Source: an uncultured Frankiales bacterium (lineage in GTDB: Bacteria > Actinomycetota > Actinomycetes > Mycobacteriales > SCTD01). From it: a DNA stretch of 22,845 bases. The translations under genes and the position numbers were made by a program. Shown here one piece after another: positions 14,579 to 22,827 of this stretch. How positions within the stretch are numbered: the first letter of the stretch is position 1; each line of letters begins with the position of its first letter. The notes beneath the pieces are model-generated. The model ran no database searches and was not told where the DNA came from. It saw only the letters and a program-made list of their open reading frames with translations. The stretch covers positions 1 through 22,845 of the forward strand of contig CAMLIA010000049.1 of the NCBI GenBank assembly GCA_946479905.1, read 5' to 3'.

Positions 14579-15682
14579 GTGACCGTCACCCCCGAGGCGA
14601 GCACCCCGCTCGTGCAGCTGCTCACGCCGGAGGGCGAGCGGCTGCACCACGCCGACTACGACGTGGACCTGACCGACGACGACTACCGCAGCTTCTACCG
14701 GGACCTCGTCCTGGTGCGCCGCATCGACGTCGAGGCCACCGCCCTGCAGCGGCAGGGCGAGCTCGGCCTGTGGGCCTCGCTGCTCGGCCAGGAGGCCGCG
14801 CAGGTCGGGAGCGGACGGGCGCTCCGCCCGCAGGACTTCGCCTTCCCGACCTACCGGGAGCACGGCGTCGCCTGGTGCAAGGGCGTCGACCCCCTGACGC
14901 TGCTGGGGCTGTTCCGCGGCGCGAGCAACGGCGGCTGGGACCCCCAGGAGAAGCGCTTCAACCTCTACACGATCGTCATCGGCTCCCAGACCCTGCACGC
15001 GACCGGCTACGCGATGGGCATCCAGAAGGACGGGGCCGTCGGGGACGCCGACGGCGAGGCGGTCATCGCCTACTTCGGCGACGGCGCCTCGTCGCAGGGC
15101 GACGTCAACGAGGCCTTCGTCTGGAGCGCGGCCTACAACGCGCCGATCGTGTTCTTCTGCCAGAACAACCAGTGGGGCATCTCCACGCCCACGTCCACGC
15201 AGTCCCGGATCCCGCTCTACAAGCGGGCTGAGGGCTTCGGCTTCCCGGGCGTGCGGGTCGACGGCAACGACGTGCTCGCGTCGTACGCCGTCACCCGGGC
15301 CGCGCTGGACGCGGCGCGGACCGGACAGGGCCCGACGCTAGTCGAGGCCTTCACGTACCGGATGGGGGCGCACACCACGTCCGACGACCCGACCCGCTAC
15401 CGGCTCTCCAGCGACCTCGAGGCGTGGAAGCTGAAGGACCCGCTCGAGCGGATGCGGTCGTTCCTGTTCAAGCAGCAGATCGCCGACGCCGCCTTCATCG
15501 ACAGCGTGGACGCCGACGCGGACGCGCTCGCGGCGCGCATCCGCAAGGGCTGCCTGGAGATGCCCGATCCCGACCCGCTGTCGATGTTCGACGACGTGTA
15601 CGCCGAGCAGACGACGTTGCTCGAGGAGGAGCGCGCCGAGCTCGGGGAGTACCTGGCCGGCTTCTCCGGTGGGGCGCACTGA
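14579..15682 (+). CDS. bkdA: Branched-chain 2-oxoacid dehydrogenase E1 component, alpha subunit
   Basis: 367 residues from GTG 14579 with GAGGAG 7 nt upstream. E1 alpha binds thiamine diphosphate and decarboxylates 2-oxo acids derived from Val, Leu and Ile. The ThDP/Mg motif runs from G167-D168-G169 (FGDGASSQGDVNEAF) to N196-N197 (CQNNQWGIS). The serine-bearing phosphorylation-type loop (YRMGAHTTSDDPTRYR) is present. Early residues LGQEAAQVGSGRALRPQD and PTYREHGVAW are typical. Length and gene order match Mycobacterium tuberculosis bkdA (once annotated pdhA). Branched-chain specificity is inferred from that similarity and operon form; pyruvate is the main alternative. The stop overlaps the bkdB ATG (TGATG). 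Confidence 0.92.
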   Translation: MTVTPEASTPLVQLLTPEGERLHHADYDVDLTDDDYRSFYRDLVLVRRIDVEATALQRQGELGLWASLLGQEAAQVGSGRALRPQDFAFPTYREHGVAWCKGVDPLTLLGLFRGASNGGWDPQEKRFNLYTIVIGSQTLHATGYAMGIQKDGAVGDADGEAVIAYFGDGASSQGDVNEAFVWSAAYNAPIVFFCQNNQWGISTPTSTQSRIPLYKRAEGFGFPGVRVDGNDVLASYAVTRAALDAARTGQGPTLVEAFTYRMGAHTTSDDPTRYRLSSDLEAWKLKDPLERMRSFLFKQQIADAAFIDSVDADADALAARIRKGCLEMPDPDPLSMFDDVYAEQTTLLEEERAELGEYLAGFSGGAH

Positions 15683-16653
15683 TGCAGCTCACCTTGGCCA
15701 AGGCGCTCAACGAGGGCCTGCGGGCCGCGATGGAGGCGGACCCGCGGGTGATCCTCATGGGCGAGGACATCGGCAAGCTGGGCGGGGTCTTCCGGGTCAC
15801 CGACGGCCTGCAGAAGGACTTCGGCGAGGACCGGGTCTTCGACACCCCGCTGGCGGAGTCCGGGATCATCGGCACCGCGATCGGGCTCGCGATCCGGGGG
15901 TTCCGGCCGGTCTGCGAGATCCAGTTCGACGGGTTCGTCTACCCGGCCTACGACCAGATCGTCAGCCAGCTCGCCAAGATGCACGCGCGCTCCAAGGGCA
16001 GCGTGGCGATGCCCGTGGTCATCCGCATCCCTTACGGCGGCGGCATCGGCGCGGTCGAGCACCACAGCGAGTCGCCGGAGGCGTACTTCGTCCACACCGC
16101 CGGCCTCAAGGTGGTCACGCCCTCCAACCCGGAGGACGCCTACGTGATGATCCAGCAGGCCATCGCGGCGAACGACCCCGTGGTGTTCTTCGAGCCCAAG
16201 CGCCGGTACTGGGAGAAGGCCGAGGTCGACACCGACAAGACCCCAGGCCCGCTGTGGAGCAGCCGGGTCGCGCGGTCGGGGACCGACCTGACCCTGATCG
16301 CCTACGGCCCGATGGTCCGCACCTGCCTCGACGCCGCGGCCGCCGCGGAGGACGAGGGCCGGTCGCTGGAGGTGGTCGACCTGCGGACGCTGTCGCCGCT
16401 GGACTTCGACACCATCCGCGAGTCGGTACGACGGACCCGCCGGGCCGTGGTGGTGCACGAGGCACCGCGCAGCGTCGGACTGGGAGCGGAGATCGCCGCG
16501 CGCCTGTCGGAGGAGCTCTACTTCGAGATGGAGGCCCCCCTGCTCCGCGTGACCGGGTTCGACATCCCGTACCCGCCGTCCCGGGTCGAGGAGGACTACC
16601 TGCCCGATCTCGACCGGGTGCTGCACGCCGTCGACCGAAGCCTGGCCTTCTGA
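15682..16653 (+). CDS. bkdB: Branched-chain 2-oxoacid dehydrogenase E1 component, beta subunit
   Basis: 323 residues, overlapping bkdA and bkdC by single bases (TGATG in both cases). E1 beta completes the alpha2beta2 active site and binds the E2 core. Family features are LAKALNEGLRAAMEADPRV, LMGEDIGKLGGVFRVTDGL, the Glu in DTPLAESGIIGTAIG that activates ThDP, IRIPYGGGIGAVEHHSESPEA and VVTPSNPEDAY, with a C-terminal transketolase domain (DLTLIAYGPMVRTCLDAA, LEVVDLRTLSPLD). The H-H-S-E-S-P-E-A-Y segment and FFEPKRRYW fit branched-chain E1 beta chains. Confidence 0.93.
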   Translation: MQLTLAKALNEGLRAAMEADPRVILMGEDIGKLGGVFRVTDGLQKDFGEDRVFDTPLAESGIIGTAIGLAIRGFRPVCEIQFDGFVYPAYDQIVSQLAKMHARSKGSVAMPVVIRIPYGGGIGAVEHHSESPEAYFVHTAGLKVVTPSNPEDAYVMIQQAIAANDPVVFFEPKRRYWEKAEVDTDKTPGPLWSSRVARSGTDLTLIAYGPMVRTCLDAAAAAEDEGRSLEVVDLRTLSPLDFDTIRESVRRTRRAVVVHEAPRSVGLGAEIAARLSEELYFEMEAPLLRVTGFDIPYPPSRVEEDYLPDLDRVLHAVDRSLAF

Positions 16654-18005
16654 TGTCGCGGCTGCGGGAGTTCAAGCTCCCCGACCTCGGCGAGGGGCTC
16701 ACCGAGGGCGAGATCCTCCAGTGGCTCGTCGCGGTCGGCGACGAGGTCACCCTCAACCAGCCGATCGTGGAGGTGGAGACGGCCAAGGCCGCGGTCGAGG
16801 TCCCGTCCCCGTTCGCGGGGGTGGTCACCCAGCTGCACCACGAGGCCGGCGAGGTCGTCGACGTCGGATCGGTCATCATCACGTTCGACACCGACCCGGG
16901 CGCCGGGCCGCTCGACCTCGTCCCCGAGCCGGCGAAGCCCGAGGGCGCGCTCATCGGCGAGGTCGGAGCCAACGGCCGGACGGCGACCCTGGTGGGCTAC
17001 GGGCCCAAGTCCGGGACGGCGAAGCGCCGGCCGCGCCACGACGGCCCGGCCGCGCCGGTCGTCGAGGAGGTGCCGCCGCCACCCGCGACGGCCGCGCGCG
17101 TGTCGGCCGCGGCCGTGGGCCAGGCCGCCGCGCAGAGCATGGGCGCGGTGGCCGTGCTCGCCAAGCCGCCGGTCCGCAAGCTCGCCAAGGAGCTGGGCGT
17201 CGACCTGGGCTCCCTGCAGGGCACCGGCGCCGGAGGGGTCATCACCCGCGCCGACGTCGAGGCAGCCGGATCCCTTGCCGCACAGCCGCTCTCGACCTGG
17301 GAACCCGGGACCCGGGAGCGCCGCATCCCGGTCAAGGGCGTCCGCAAGGCGATGGCCCAGGCGATGGTCGAGAGCGCGTTCACCGCGCCGCACGTCACCG
17401 AGTTCATCACGGTCGACGTGACGCCCACGATGGAGCTGCTGCCCAGGCTGCGTGCCCTGCCGGAGCTCGCTGACGTCAAGGTCTCGCCGCTCCTCCTCGT
17501 CGCGAAGGCGCTGCTGCTCGCGGTCAGGCGCAACCCGGAGATCAACTCCACCTTCACCGGCTCCGAGATCGTCGTGAAGGAGTACGTCAACCTCGGCATC
17601 GCCGCTGCCACCCCACGCGGCCTCGTGGTGCCGAACATCAAGGACGCCGACGCGATGTCGCTGGTCGAGCTCGCCCGGGCGCTGCAGGACCTCACCGCGA
17701 CCGCGCGCGAGGGCAGGACGAGCCCGGCGGACATGCAGAACGGCACCATCACCATCACCAACGTCGGGGTGTTCGGCGTCGACACCGGTACCCCGATCAT
17801 CAACCCGGGGGAGTCGGCGATCCTCTGCTTCGGGGCGATCCGGCCCACCCCGTGGGTGCACGAGGGCGAGATCGCGATCAGGCAGGTCACCCAGCTCGCG
17901 CTGACCTTCGACCACCGGCACGTCGACGGCGCGCTCGGGTCGCAGTTCCTGGCCGACATCGCCCAGGTGCTCGCGGAGCCCGCCACCGCGCTCGCCTGGG
18001 CCTGA
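16653..18005 (+). CDS. bkdC: Branched-chain 2-oxoacid dehydrogenase E2 (dihydrolipoamide acyltransferase)
   Basis: 450 residues. Domains in order: a lipoyl domain (1-80) with lipoylated lysine K45 in VEVETAKAAVEV; an Ala/Pro linker; a peripheral subunit-binding domain (about 170-204, KPPVRKLAKELGVDLGSLQG and TGAGGVITRADVEA); and the catalytic acyltransferase domain (about 220-450) with the HxxxDG active site H421/D425 in FDHRHVDGALG. E2 takes the acyl group from E1 and passes it to CoA, giving isobutyryl-, isovaleryl- or 2-methylbutyryl-CoA. Only one lipoyl domain is present. There is no E3 gene after it, so a general dihydrolipoamide dehydrogenase from elsewhere must serve the complex. Confidence 0.93.
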   Translation: MSRLREFKLPDLGEGLTEGEILQWLVAVGDEVTLNQPIVEVETAKAAVEVPSPFAGVVTQLHHEAGEVVDVGSVIITFDTDPGAGPLDLVPEPAKPEGALIGEVGANGRTATLVGYGPKSGTAKRRPRHDGPAAPVVEEVPPPPATAARVSAAAVGQAAAQSMGAVAVLAKPPVRKLAKELGVDLGSLQGTGAGGVITRADVEAAGSLAAQPLSTWEPGTRERRIPVKGVRKAMAQAMVESAFTAPHVTEFITVDVTPTMELLPRLRALPELADVKVSPLLLVAKALLLAVRRNPEINSTFTGSEIVVKEYVNLGIAAATPRGLVVPNIKDADAMSLVELARALQDLTATAREGRTSPADMQNGTITITNVGVFGVDTGTPIINPGESAILCFGAIRPTPWVHEGEIAIRQVTQLALTFDHRHVDGALGSQFLADIAQVLAEPATALAWA

Positions 18006-18069
18006 CCGCGAGGCCGCCCTGGGCCGTCCACCGAACATCCAGCAGCCGCCGGCCGAACTCGGTAACACG

Positions 18070-18097
18070 ACCGGGTCAGAGCACCCTGGCCCTTCCG
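18070..18097 (+). repeat. Direct repeat copy 1 (imperfect 28 bp) after bkdC
   Basis: ACCGGGTCAG-start element matching copy 2 at 23 of 28 positions, with an offset of 84 bp. A GC-rich dyad, GGACG..CGTCC around GCCCGGGC (18104-18123), follows it and could act as the bkd operon terminator. The 18006-18288 gap holds no gene that I can support. Confidence 0.55.
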
Positions 18098-18141
18098 ACT
18101 ATTGGACGAGCCCGGGCCCGTCCCACGCCGGTACAGACGAA

Positions 18142-18192
18142 GTCGGAGAGGACACCGGGTCAGGGCGCCCTCACACTTCCGCGTTCTCCGAC
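18142..18192 (+). repeat. Direct repeat copy 2 enclosed by an 8-bp inverted repeat
   Basis: Copy 2 (18154-18181) starts ACCGGGTCAG and contains a perfect 10-bp palindrome AGGGCGCCCT (18162-18171) that is broken in copy 1. The inverted repeat GTCGGAGA (18142-18149) / TCTCCGAC (18185-18192) flanks it. It lies about 100 nt before the NHL-thioredoxin start, a position suited to an operator or a leader hairpin (inference). Confidence 0.5.
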
Positions 18193-18288
18193 GACGACGA
18201 AGAACCGCTCCCGGTGGGGGTGCCGCTTCCGCTCACCGGCGGCGCGACGAGCGACGGGCACCGGCCGCCAGCGGGCAGACTGCAGGCC

Positions 18289-20061
18289 ATGACCCAGCCC
18301 AGGCAGGCCCGCGTCCGGGCGCCCGAGCTCGTCGGCTCAGGCGGCTGGATCGGCTCGGAGCCACTCACCCTTGCGTCGCTGCGCGGCCGCTTCGTGGTGC
18401 TGGACTTCTGGACCTTCTGCTGCCTCAACTGCCTGCACGTCCTGGACGAGCTGCGGCCGCTGGAGGAGCGCTTCGCCGACGTGCTGACCGTCATCGGCGT
18501 GCACTCGCCGAAGTTCGCGCACGAGGCGGTGCACGAGAGCGTCGCCGCCGCCGTGGAGCGCTACGAGGTCCACCACCCGGTGCTCGACGACCCCGACCTC
18601 GAGATGTGGAAGCAGTACGCCGTCCGGGCGTGGCCGACGCTGGTGCTCGTCGACCCGGAGGGCTACGTCGTGCACACGGCCTCCGGTGAGGGCCACGTCG
18701 AGGGCATCGGCCGGCTGCTCGACGAGCTGGTCGCCGAGCACGAGGCGAAGGGCACGCTGCGCCGTGGCGACTCGCCCTACGTCGCGCCACCCGCGACGCC
18801 GTCGCCGCTGCTGTTCCCGGGCAAGGCACTGCGCCTTCCCGACGGCAGGCTGCTCGTCAGCGACTCCGCGCACCACAGCCTGGTCGTGCTCGACGACGAG
18901 CTCCGGGTCGTGCGCCGCATCGGCACCGGCACTCGGGGACAGCGCGACGGCGACCGTCCGACGTTCGCCGAGCCGCAGGGGCTGGTCCTGCTCCGCAGCG
19001 GCCAGGTCCTCGTCGCCGACACCGGCAACCACCTGCTCCGGGCGCTCGACCTCCCGAGCGGCGACGTGCGCACGGTCGCCGGTACCGGACAGGTCTGGCG
19101 ACCCGGCGACCCCACGGCCGGTCCGGCCCTCGAGACGAGCCTGTCCAGCCCCTGGGACGTCGCGCTCTGGGAGGACCACGTCGTCGTCGCGATGGCCGGC
19201 ACCCACCAGCTGTGGTCCTTCGACGGTGACGCGGTCGCGGTGCTCGCGGGCACCACCGGGGAGGGGCTGCGCGACGGGGCGGCGCTGTCGGCGTACCTCG
19301 CGCAGCCGAGCGGGCTGGCAGCCGGGCGTGACCGGCTGTGGTTCGTCGACGCGGAGACGAGTGCGCTGCGGTGGTACGCCGACGGCAACGTCGGCACGGC
19401 GGTCGGCACCGGCCTGTTCGACTTCGGCCACCGCGACGGGCCGGCCGCGGACGCGTTGCTGCAGCACCCGTTGGGGGTCACGGTCCTGCCGGACGGCAGC
19501 GTCGCGGTGTCCGACACCTACAACGGGGCGATCCGGCGGTACGACCCGGCGACCGACTCCGTGACGACGCTGATGACCGGGCTGGCCGAGCCGAGCGACG
19601 CGGTCGTCGACGGAACGCACCTGCTGGTCGTCGAGTCCGCCGCGCACCAGGTGACCCGACTGCGGCTCCCGGACGAGGCGCTGGTCGTCGACGGCGTCGC
19701 GCAGCGGACCGCGCGGCCGGTGACCGAGCTGCAGAGCGGCGCGGTGCTGCTGGACGTGGTCTTCGAGCCCCCGCCGGGCCAGAAGCTCGACGAGTCCTTC
19801 GGTCCGTCGACCCGGCTGACGGTGTCGGCCAGCCCGCCCGAGCTGCTCGTCGCCGGCGGCGGCAGCTCGACGGACCTCCGCCGGTCCCTGCAGCTCGGGA
19901 CCGGCGAAGGTGTCCTGCACGTCGCCGCGTCCGCGGCCAGCTGTGACATCGACGGCGAGCACCCTGCCTGCCACGTCACCCAGCAGGACTGGGGGATCCC
20001 GGTCCGGATGGTCAACTCGGGTCCTTCGAGCCTCCGGCTCGTGCTCAACGGGCTGGGCTGA
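18289..20061 (+). CDS. Thioredoxin-like protein with NHL beta-propeller (NHLRC2-like)
   Basis: 590 residues from ATG 18289. An earlier in-frame start at 18214 adds only low-complexity sequence. Residues 10-165 are a thioredoxin/TlpA-like domain: APELVGSGGWIGSEPLTLASL, FVVLDFWTFCCLNCLHVL with redox pair C45-L-N-C48 and an extra C44, and the cis-Pro region AWPTLVLVDPEGYVV. Residues about 185-480 form repeated NHL blades, each with LPDGRLLVSD/VADTGNHLLR/VSDTYNGAIRRY-type ends. A C-terminal beta-rich part (about 490-590) has two Cys in ASCDIDGEHPACHV. The same domain order is found in human NHLRC2 and bacterial homologues; the physiological role in bacteria is unknown. No signal peptide is visible, so a cytoplasmic location is likely. 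Only a weak ribosome binding site precedes the start. Confidence 0.87.
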   Translation: MTQPRQARVRAPELVGSGGWIGSEPLTLASLRGRFVVLDFWTFCCLNCLHVLDELRPLEERFADVLTVIGVHSPKFAHEAVHESVAAAVERYEVHHPVLDDPDLEMWKQYAVRAWPTLVLVDPEGYVVHTASGEGHVEGIGRLLDELVAEHEAKGTLRRGDSPYVAPPATPSPLLFPGKALRLPDGRLLVSDSAHHSLVVLDDELRVVRRIGTGTRGQRDGDRPTFAEPQGLVLLRSGQVLVADTGNHLLRALDLPSGDVRTVAGTGQVWRPGDPTAGPALETSLSSPWDVALWEDHVVVAMAGTHQLWSFDGDAVAVLAGTTGEGLRDGAALSAYLAQPSGLAAGRDRLWFVDAETSALRWYADGNVGTAVGTGLFDFGHRDGPAADALLQHPLGVTVLPDGSVAVSDTYNGAIRRYDPATDSVTTLMTGLAEPSDAVVDGTHLLVVESAAHQVTRLRLPDEALVVDGVAQRTARPVTELQSGAVLLDVVFEPPPGQKLDESFGPSTRLTVSASPPELLVAGGGSSTDLRRSLQLGTGEGVLHVAASAASCDIDGEHPACHVTQQDWGIPVRMVNSGPSSLRLVLNGLG

Positions 20062-20173
20062 ACGCCGCGCCGTCCTGGCTCGAAAGGACTACGCCAAACA
20101 GCCCCGCTGTGCCGTGTCGCGTGGGCCCGATGTCCGAAAAAGTTCTGACACGGACGGGAATCAGGGAGACGAC

Positions 20174-21799
20174 GTGCTGAAGGCTGGTCGCCTCAGGCTT
20201 CGCGGTCGCGACGACAGCGGGTCGATCGCGGTGATGGCCGCTGTCATCATCCCGGTGATCCTTCTCGTGATGGCGTTGGCTCTCACAACGATCGTGTGGG
20301 GTGCGAGCGAGACCGAGGTCCAGCGGGCGTCGGACCAGGCGGCTGTTCAGGCCGCCGCCACGGAGTTCCTGCTCGACTTCCCCTCGACCACCATCGACAC
20401 GCTGACCAACAACAACAACATCAACGCGCTCTACCCGACGCTGCAGGGCGTCACGGGACAGCCCCTGATGACAGCGCCGACGTTGAACCCGTGCACCACG
20501 CTCGGTGATCCGCTGCTCGCCGCCGTCACCAGCACGGTGGCGACCGTGACGACGAGCATCACCGGCCTGGTCACGTCGACCTTGACGCCGGTGACGTCGG
20601 GCCTGTCGACGCTCGACACGACGACGAAGGCCATCCTCAACTCGCTGCCGTCGAACTGCTCCGGGCTGCCGATGGTCCCCGCGATCCCTCCCGTCCCGGC
20701 AGGCTCGGTGAGCACCGCGTGCGACGTCGCCAGCGGCAACGTGACGGACGCCGCTGCGCCCTACGCGATCCGGTTCTACGGGAAGAACGACAACCAGGCG
20801 CAGCCGACCTGCAGCAACGGCCGAGTGAGCGTGAGCGCGTCCACCGGCAACCCGCTGCTGGGCTTCGGGGGGACGTCCATCAGCTCCGGCAGCACCTTCA
20901 GCCTCGACGTCCCGACCGGGTTCAGCACTGTGCAGCAGACCCTGGCCGGTATGGGCGTCCACCTCGACACCACGCTGCCCAACGCCCTGTGCCCCGAGGT
21001 CAGCGTCGGGGTGGACCAGCCGGTGAAGGGGCCGGTCTTCTCCGAGACCTCCACGCCCAACGGGCGGTCCACCGCGCGCCGGGTCATGAAGAACGCTGTC
21101 GTGGTCCCCGTCTTCAACGGTCAGCGGCTCAGCTCCGACCCGCTCCTGGCGGCCCTGAACCTCGACGGGCACTCCTCGCTGAGCCGCGGGGTCACGACGC
21201 CGGCGGTCAACCTCAACACGCTCTTGCTGCAGAAGGTGCAGAAGCTCCTCCTGAAGGAGCTCGACAAGCTCGACGCGGCCATCAACGCCAAGCTGACAGC
21301 GACCAACGCGCAGGTGCAGAAGCTCAACGGCGTGTACGACAAGGTGAACGCCAAGAGCGGCAACGTCCTCCCGTCGGCCAACGTCTCGGTCGGCAACCTT
21401 GACCTGCTCAAGTGCGTCCGCCAGACGCTGGCCGACGTCTACGACCCCCCGTCGGGTGCGGTGGCCTCCGTCCAGGACGTCATGGCGCAGGCCGCGGCGG
21501 ACCAGGAGCCCGTCGACATCATCCAGGTCGGTGTCGAGTCCTGCGCCGGCGCCGTGGCCACCGTCGACGCCCTGTCCTGCGTCCAGCTGGCACCGGGCAC
21601 CCTGACCGGGACGGCCGCGGCGACGGCAGGAGCAGTCACAGGTCTGTACGACGTGCCCATCCTGGACGTCACTCCCACCATGGTGCGAGACATCGGGAAC
21701 AACAACTTCCTGGCAGTGCCCGTCTCGGCAGCACAGGCCAACGGTGCCTTCCGCGCATCCCTGGTCCGTGGCAGCAGCGATGACCGGTGGGTGCCATGA
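20174..21799 (+). CDS. Large TadG-like Flp pilus-locus protein
   Basis: 541 residues from GTG 20174 with GGGAG 5 nt upstream. The N-terminus is basic (KAGRLRLRGRDDSGS) and then a single hydrophobic helix spans residues 17-42 (IAVMAAVIIPVILLVMALAL), as in TadG/TadE-like minor pseudopilins. Unlike the two genes that follow, it has no Glu at +5 after the Gly (GSIAVM). The exported part is Thr/Val/Ser-rich and Asn-rich (TNNNNINALYP), with a predicted amphipathic coil around 350-390 (LLLQKVQKLLLKELDKLDAA). Several well-separated cysteine pairs could form disulfides. The role is inferred from its neighbours: assembly or tip function of a Tad-type surface fibre or related secretion system. Its stop overlaps the next ATG (ATGA). 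Confidence 0.72.
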   Translation: MLKAGRLRLRGRDDSGSIAVMAAVIIPVILLVMALALTTIVWGASETEVQRASDQAAVQAAATEFLLDFPSTTIDTLTNNNNINALYPTLQGVTGQPLMTAPTLNPCTTLGDPLLAAVTSTVATVTTSITGLVTSTLTPVTSGLSTLDTTTKAILNSLPSNCSGLPMVPAIPPVPAGSVSTACDVASGNVTDAAAPYAIRFYGKNDNQAQPTCSNGRVSVSASTGNPLLGFGGTSISSGSTFSLDVPTGFSTVQQTLAGMGVHLDTTLPNALCPEVSVGVDQPVKGPVFSETSTPNGRSTARRVMKNAVVVPVFNGQRLSSDPLLAALNLDGHSSLSRGVTTPAVNLNTLLLQKVQKLLLKELDKLDAAINAKLTATNAQVQKLNGVYDKVNAKSGNVLPSANVSVGNLDLLKCVRQTLADVYDPPSGAVASVQDVMAQAAADQEPVDIIQVGVESCAGAVATVDALSCVQLAPGTLTGTAAATAGAVTGLYDVPILDVTPTMVRDIGNNNFLAVPVSAAQANGAFRASLVRGSSDDRWVP

Positions 21800-22284
21800 G
21801 CAGGCCCCGGCACGACGAAGGCGCGACGACCGTCGAGTTCGCGCTCGTACTTCCGATGTTCATCCTGCTCGTCGGCATCGGCATGTACTTCTCGTGGATC
21901 TACTACACCCAGACCCAGGTCGACCGGGCTGCCAACAACGCGGCACGCTACGCGGCCGTCCCGACCACCGACGGCTCCTACGCCTTCTGCGAGTCGAAGA
22001 TCGTCGACAAGGTCAACAGCGACTTGTTCACCGGCAGCGTCGCGATGCCGGTGGCGTCGCCTCCCTCCGCGGTGCAGGACCCGTCGACCTACGACGTCAA
22101 GGTCAGTGACGGCTCAGGGACGATTCGCGCCGATGCTGCCTGCGTCAAGCCGAACGGGTACGTGAAGGTCCAGATCCAGAAGGACTTCACCAACCCCTTC
22201 AGCGTGATCCTCGCGCCGTTCACCGGCACCACCAGCTCCTTGATGGTCACCGGAACGGGACGAGCAAGGGTGGAGGCACCGTGA
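21796..22284 (+). CDS. TadE-like minor pseudopilin 1
   Basis: 162 residues from ATG 21796 (overlapping the previous stop). An in-frame GTG at 21787 is less likely. The N-terminus DEGATTVEFALVLPMFILLVGIG is the classic TadE signature: Gly9 followed by a hydrophobic helix with Glu at +5, a prepilin-peptidase-like processing site. The remaining residues form a small exported domain with two cysteines (FCESK, AACVKP). TadE proteins are minor pseudopilins processed by a prepilin peptidase and needed for Flp pilus assembly. The stop overlaps the next GTG. Confidence 0.87.
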   Translation: MSRPRHDEGATTVEFALVLPMFILLVGIGMYFSWIYYTQTQVDRAANNAARYAAVPTTDGSYAFCESKIVDKVNSDLFTGSVAMPVASPPSAVQDPSTYDVKVSDGSGTIRADAACVKPNGYVKVQIQKDFTNPFSVILAPFTGTTSSLMVTGTGRARVEAP

Positions 22285-22805
22285 GGGATCAACAGCATCC
22301 CGACGACGGTGTGGCTGCCGTCGAGATGGCGATCATCAGCACCGTCCTGATGCTCCTCGCGTTCGGCGCACTGCCGCTGTTCGCGATGGGACGCGCCTAC
22401 CAGAACACCAACAGTGCCGCAGCCGACAGCCTCCGCTACGCCACGGGCGTCGACGCGAACGCGCACAGCGTCACGACCTCGTCGGGGGTCGTCCGCATCA
22501 CCCGGCGTCCCACCGCCGACGACGTGACCCGGTTCGCTCAAGCCGCGGCGGACGACTCCACGCTGTCTGTCGTCGTCAAGGTCTGCCCCGACGGCAACAT
22601 GGCGGCGTGCGCGAGCCCCGCGGACACCAGTGAGCCGATCGCCGCAGCGTCCGGCGACACCGTGACCGTCACCGTCACCAAGAACGTCGACCTCAGCCTG
22701 TTCGGGTCTCTCGCCAACGCCGTCGGACGTCTCGTCGGCGGCGGCGACATCTACCCGAGCGGAACCCAGCCCATCAGCTCGACCAGCACCGGCCGCGAAG
22801 AGTGA
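22281..22805 (+). CDS. TadE-like minor pseudopilin 2
   Basis: 174 residues from GTG 22281. The N-terminus has DDGVAAVEMAIISTVLMLLAFGALPLFAMG: Gly10, Glu at +5 and a hydrophobic helix, the same processing signature as the preceding gene. The exported domain has a Cys pair (VCPDGNMAAC) and ends in a Ser/Thr/Gly-rich stretch. Tandem TadE-like genes are typical of Tad loci (TadE and TadF). Translationally coupled to the upstream gene (GTGA). Confidence 0.82.
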   Translation: MRDQQHPDDGVAAVEMAIISTVLMLLAFGALPLFAMGRAYQNTNSAAADSLRYATGVDANAHSVTTSSGVVRITRRPTADDVTRFAQAAADDSTLSVVVKVCPDGNMAACASPADTSEPIAAASGDTVTVTVTKNVDLSLFGSLANAVGRLVGGGDIYPSGTQPISSTSTGREE

Positions 22806-22827
22806 GCCCCACGAAAGGGAACGTTCG

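Noticed and set aside
18214..18288. Longer N-terminus for the NHL-thioredoxin protein starting at 18214
   Set aside because: The added 25 residues are low-complexity and unlike the family; ATG 18289 starts just before the conserved thioredoxin domain.
20082..20150. Possible c-di-GMP (GEMM) riboswitch in the leader of the Tad-type locus (CGAAAGGACTACGCC..AAAC..GCCCC)
   Set aside because: Resemblance to the GEMM core needs several insertions, and the second conserved helix with a GCCGGGTTGCC-like strand is not found.
20130..20157. GTCCG..CGGAC dyad in the leader before the TadG-like gene as a regulatory site
   Set aside because: Only a 5-bp stem around an A-rich loop; this is expected by chance in such GC-rich DNA.
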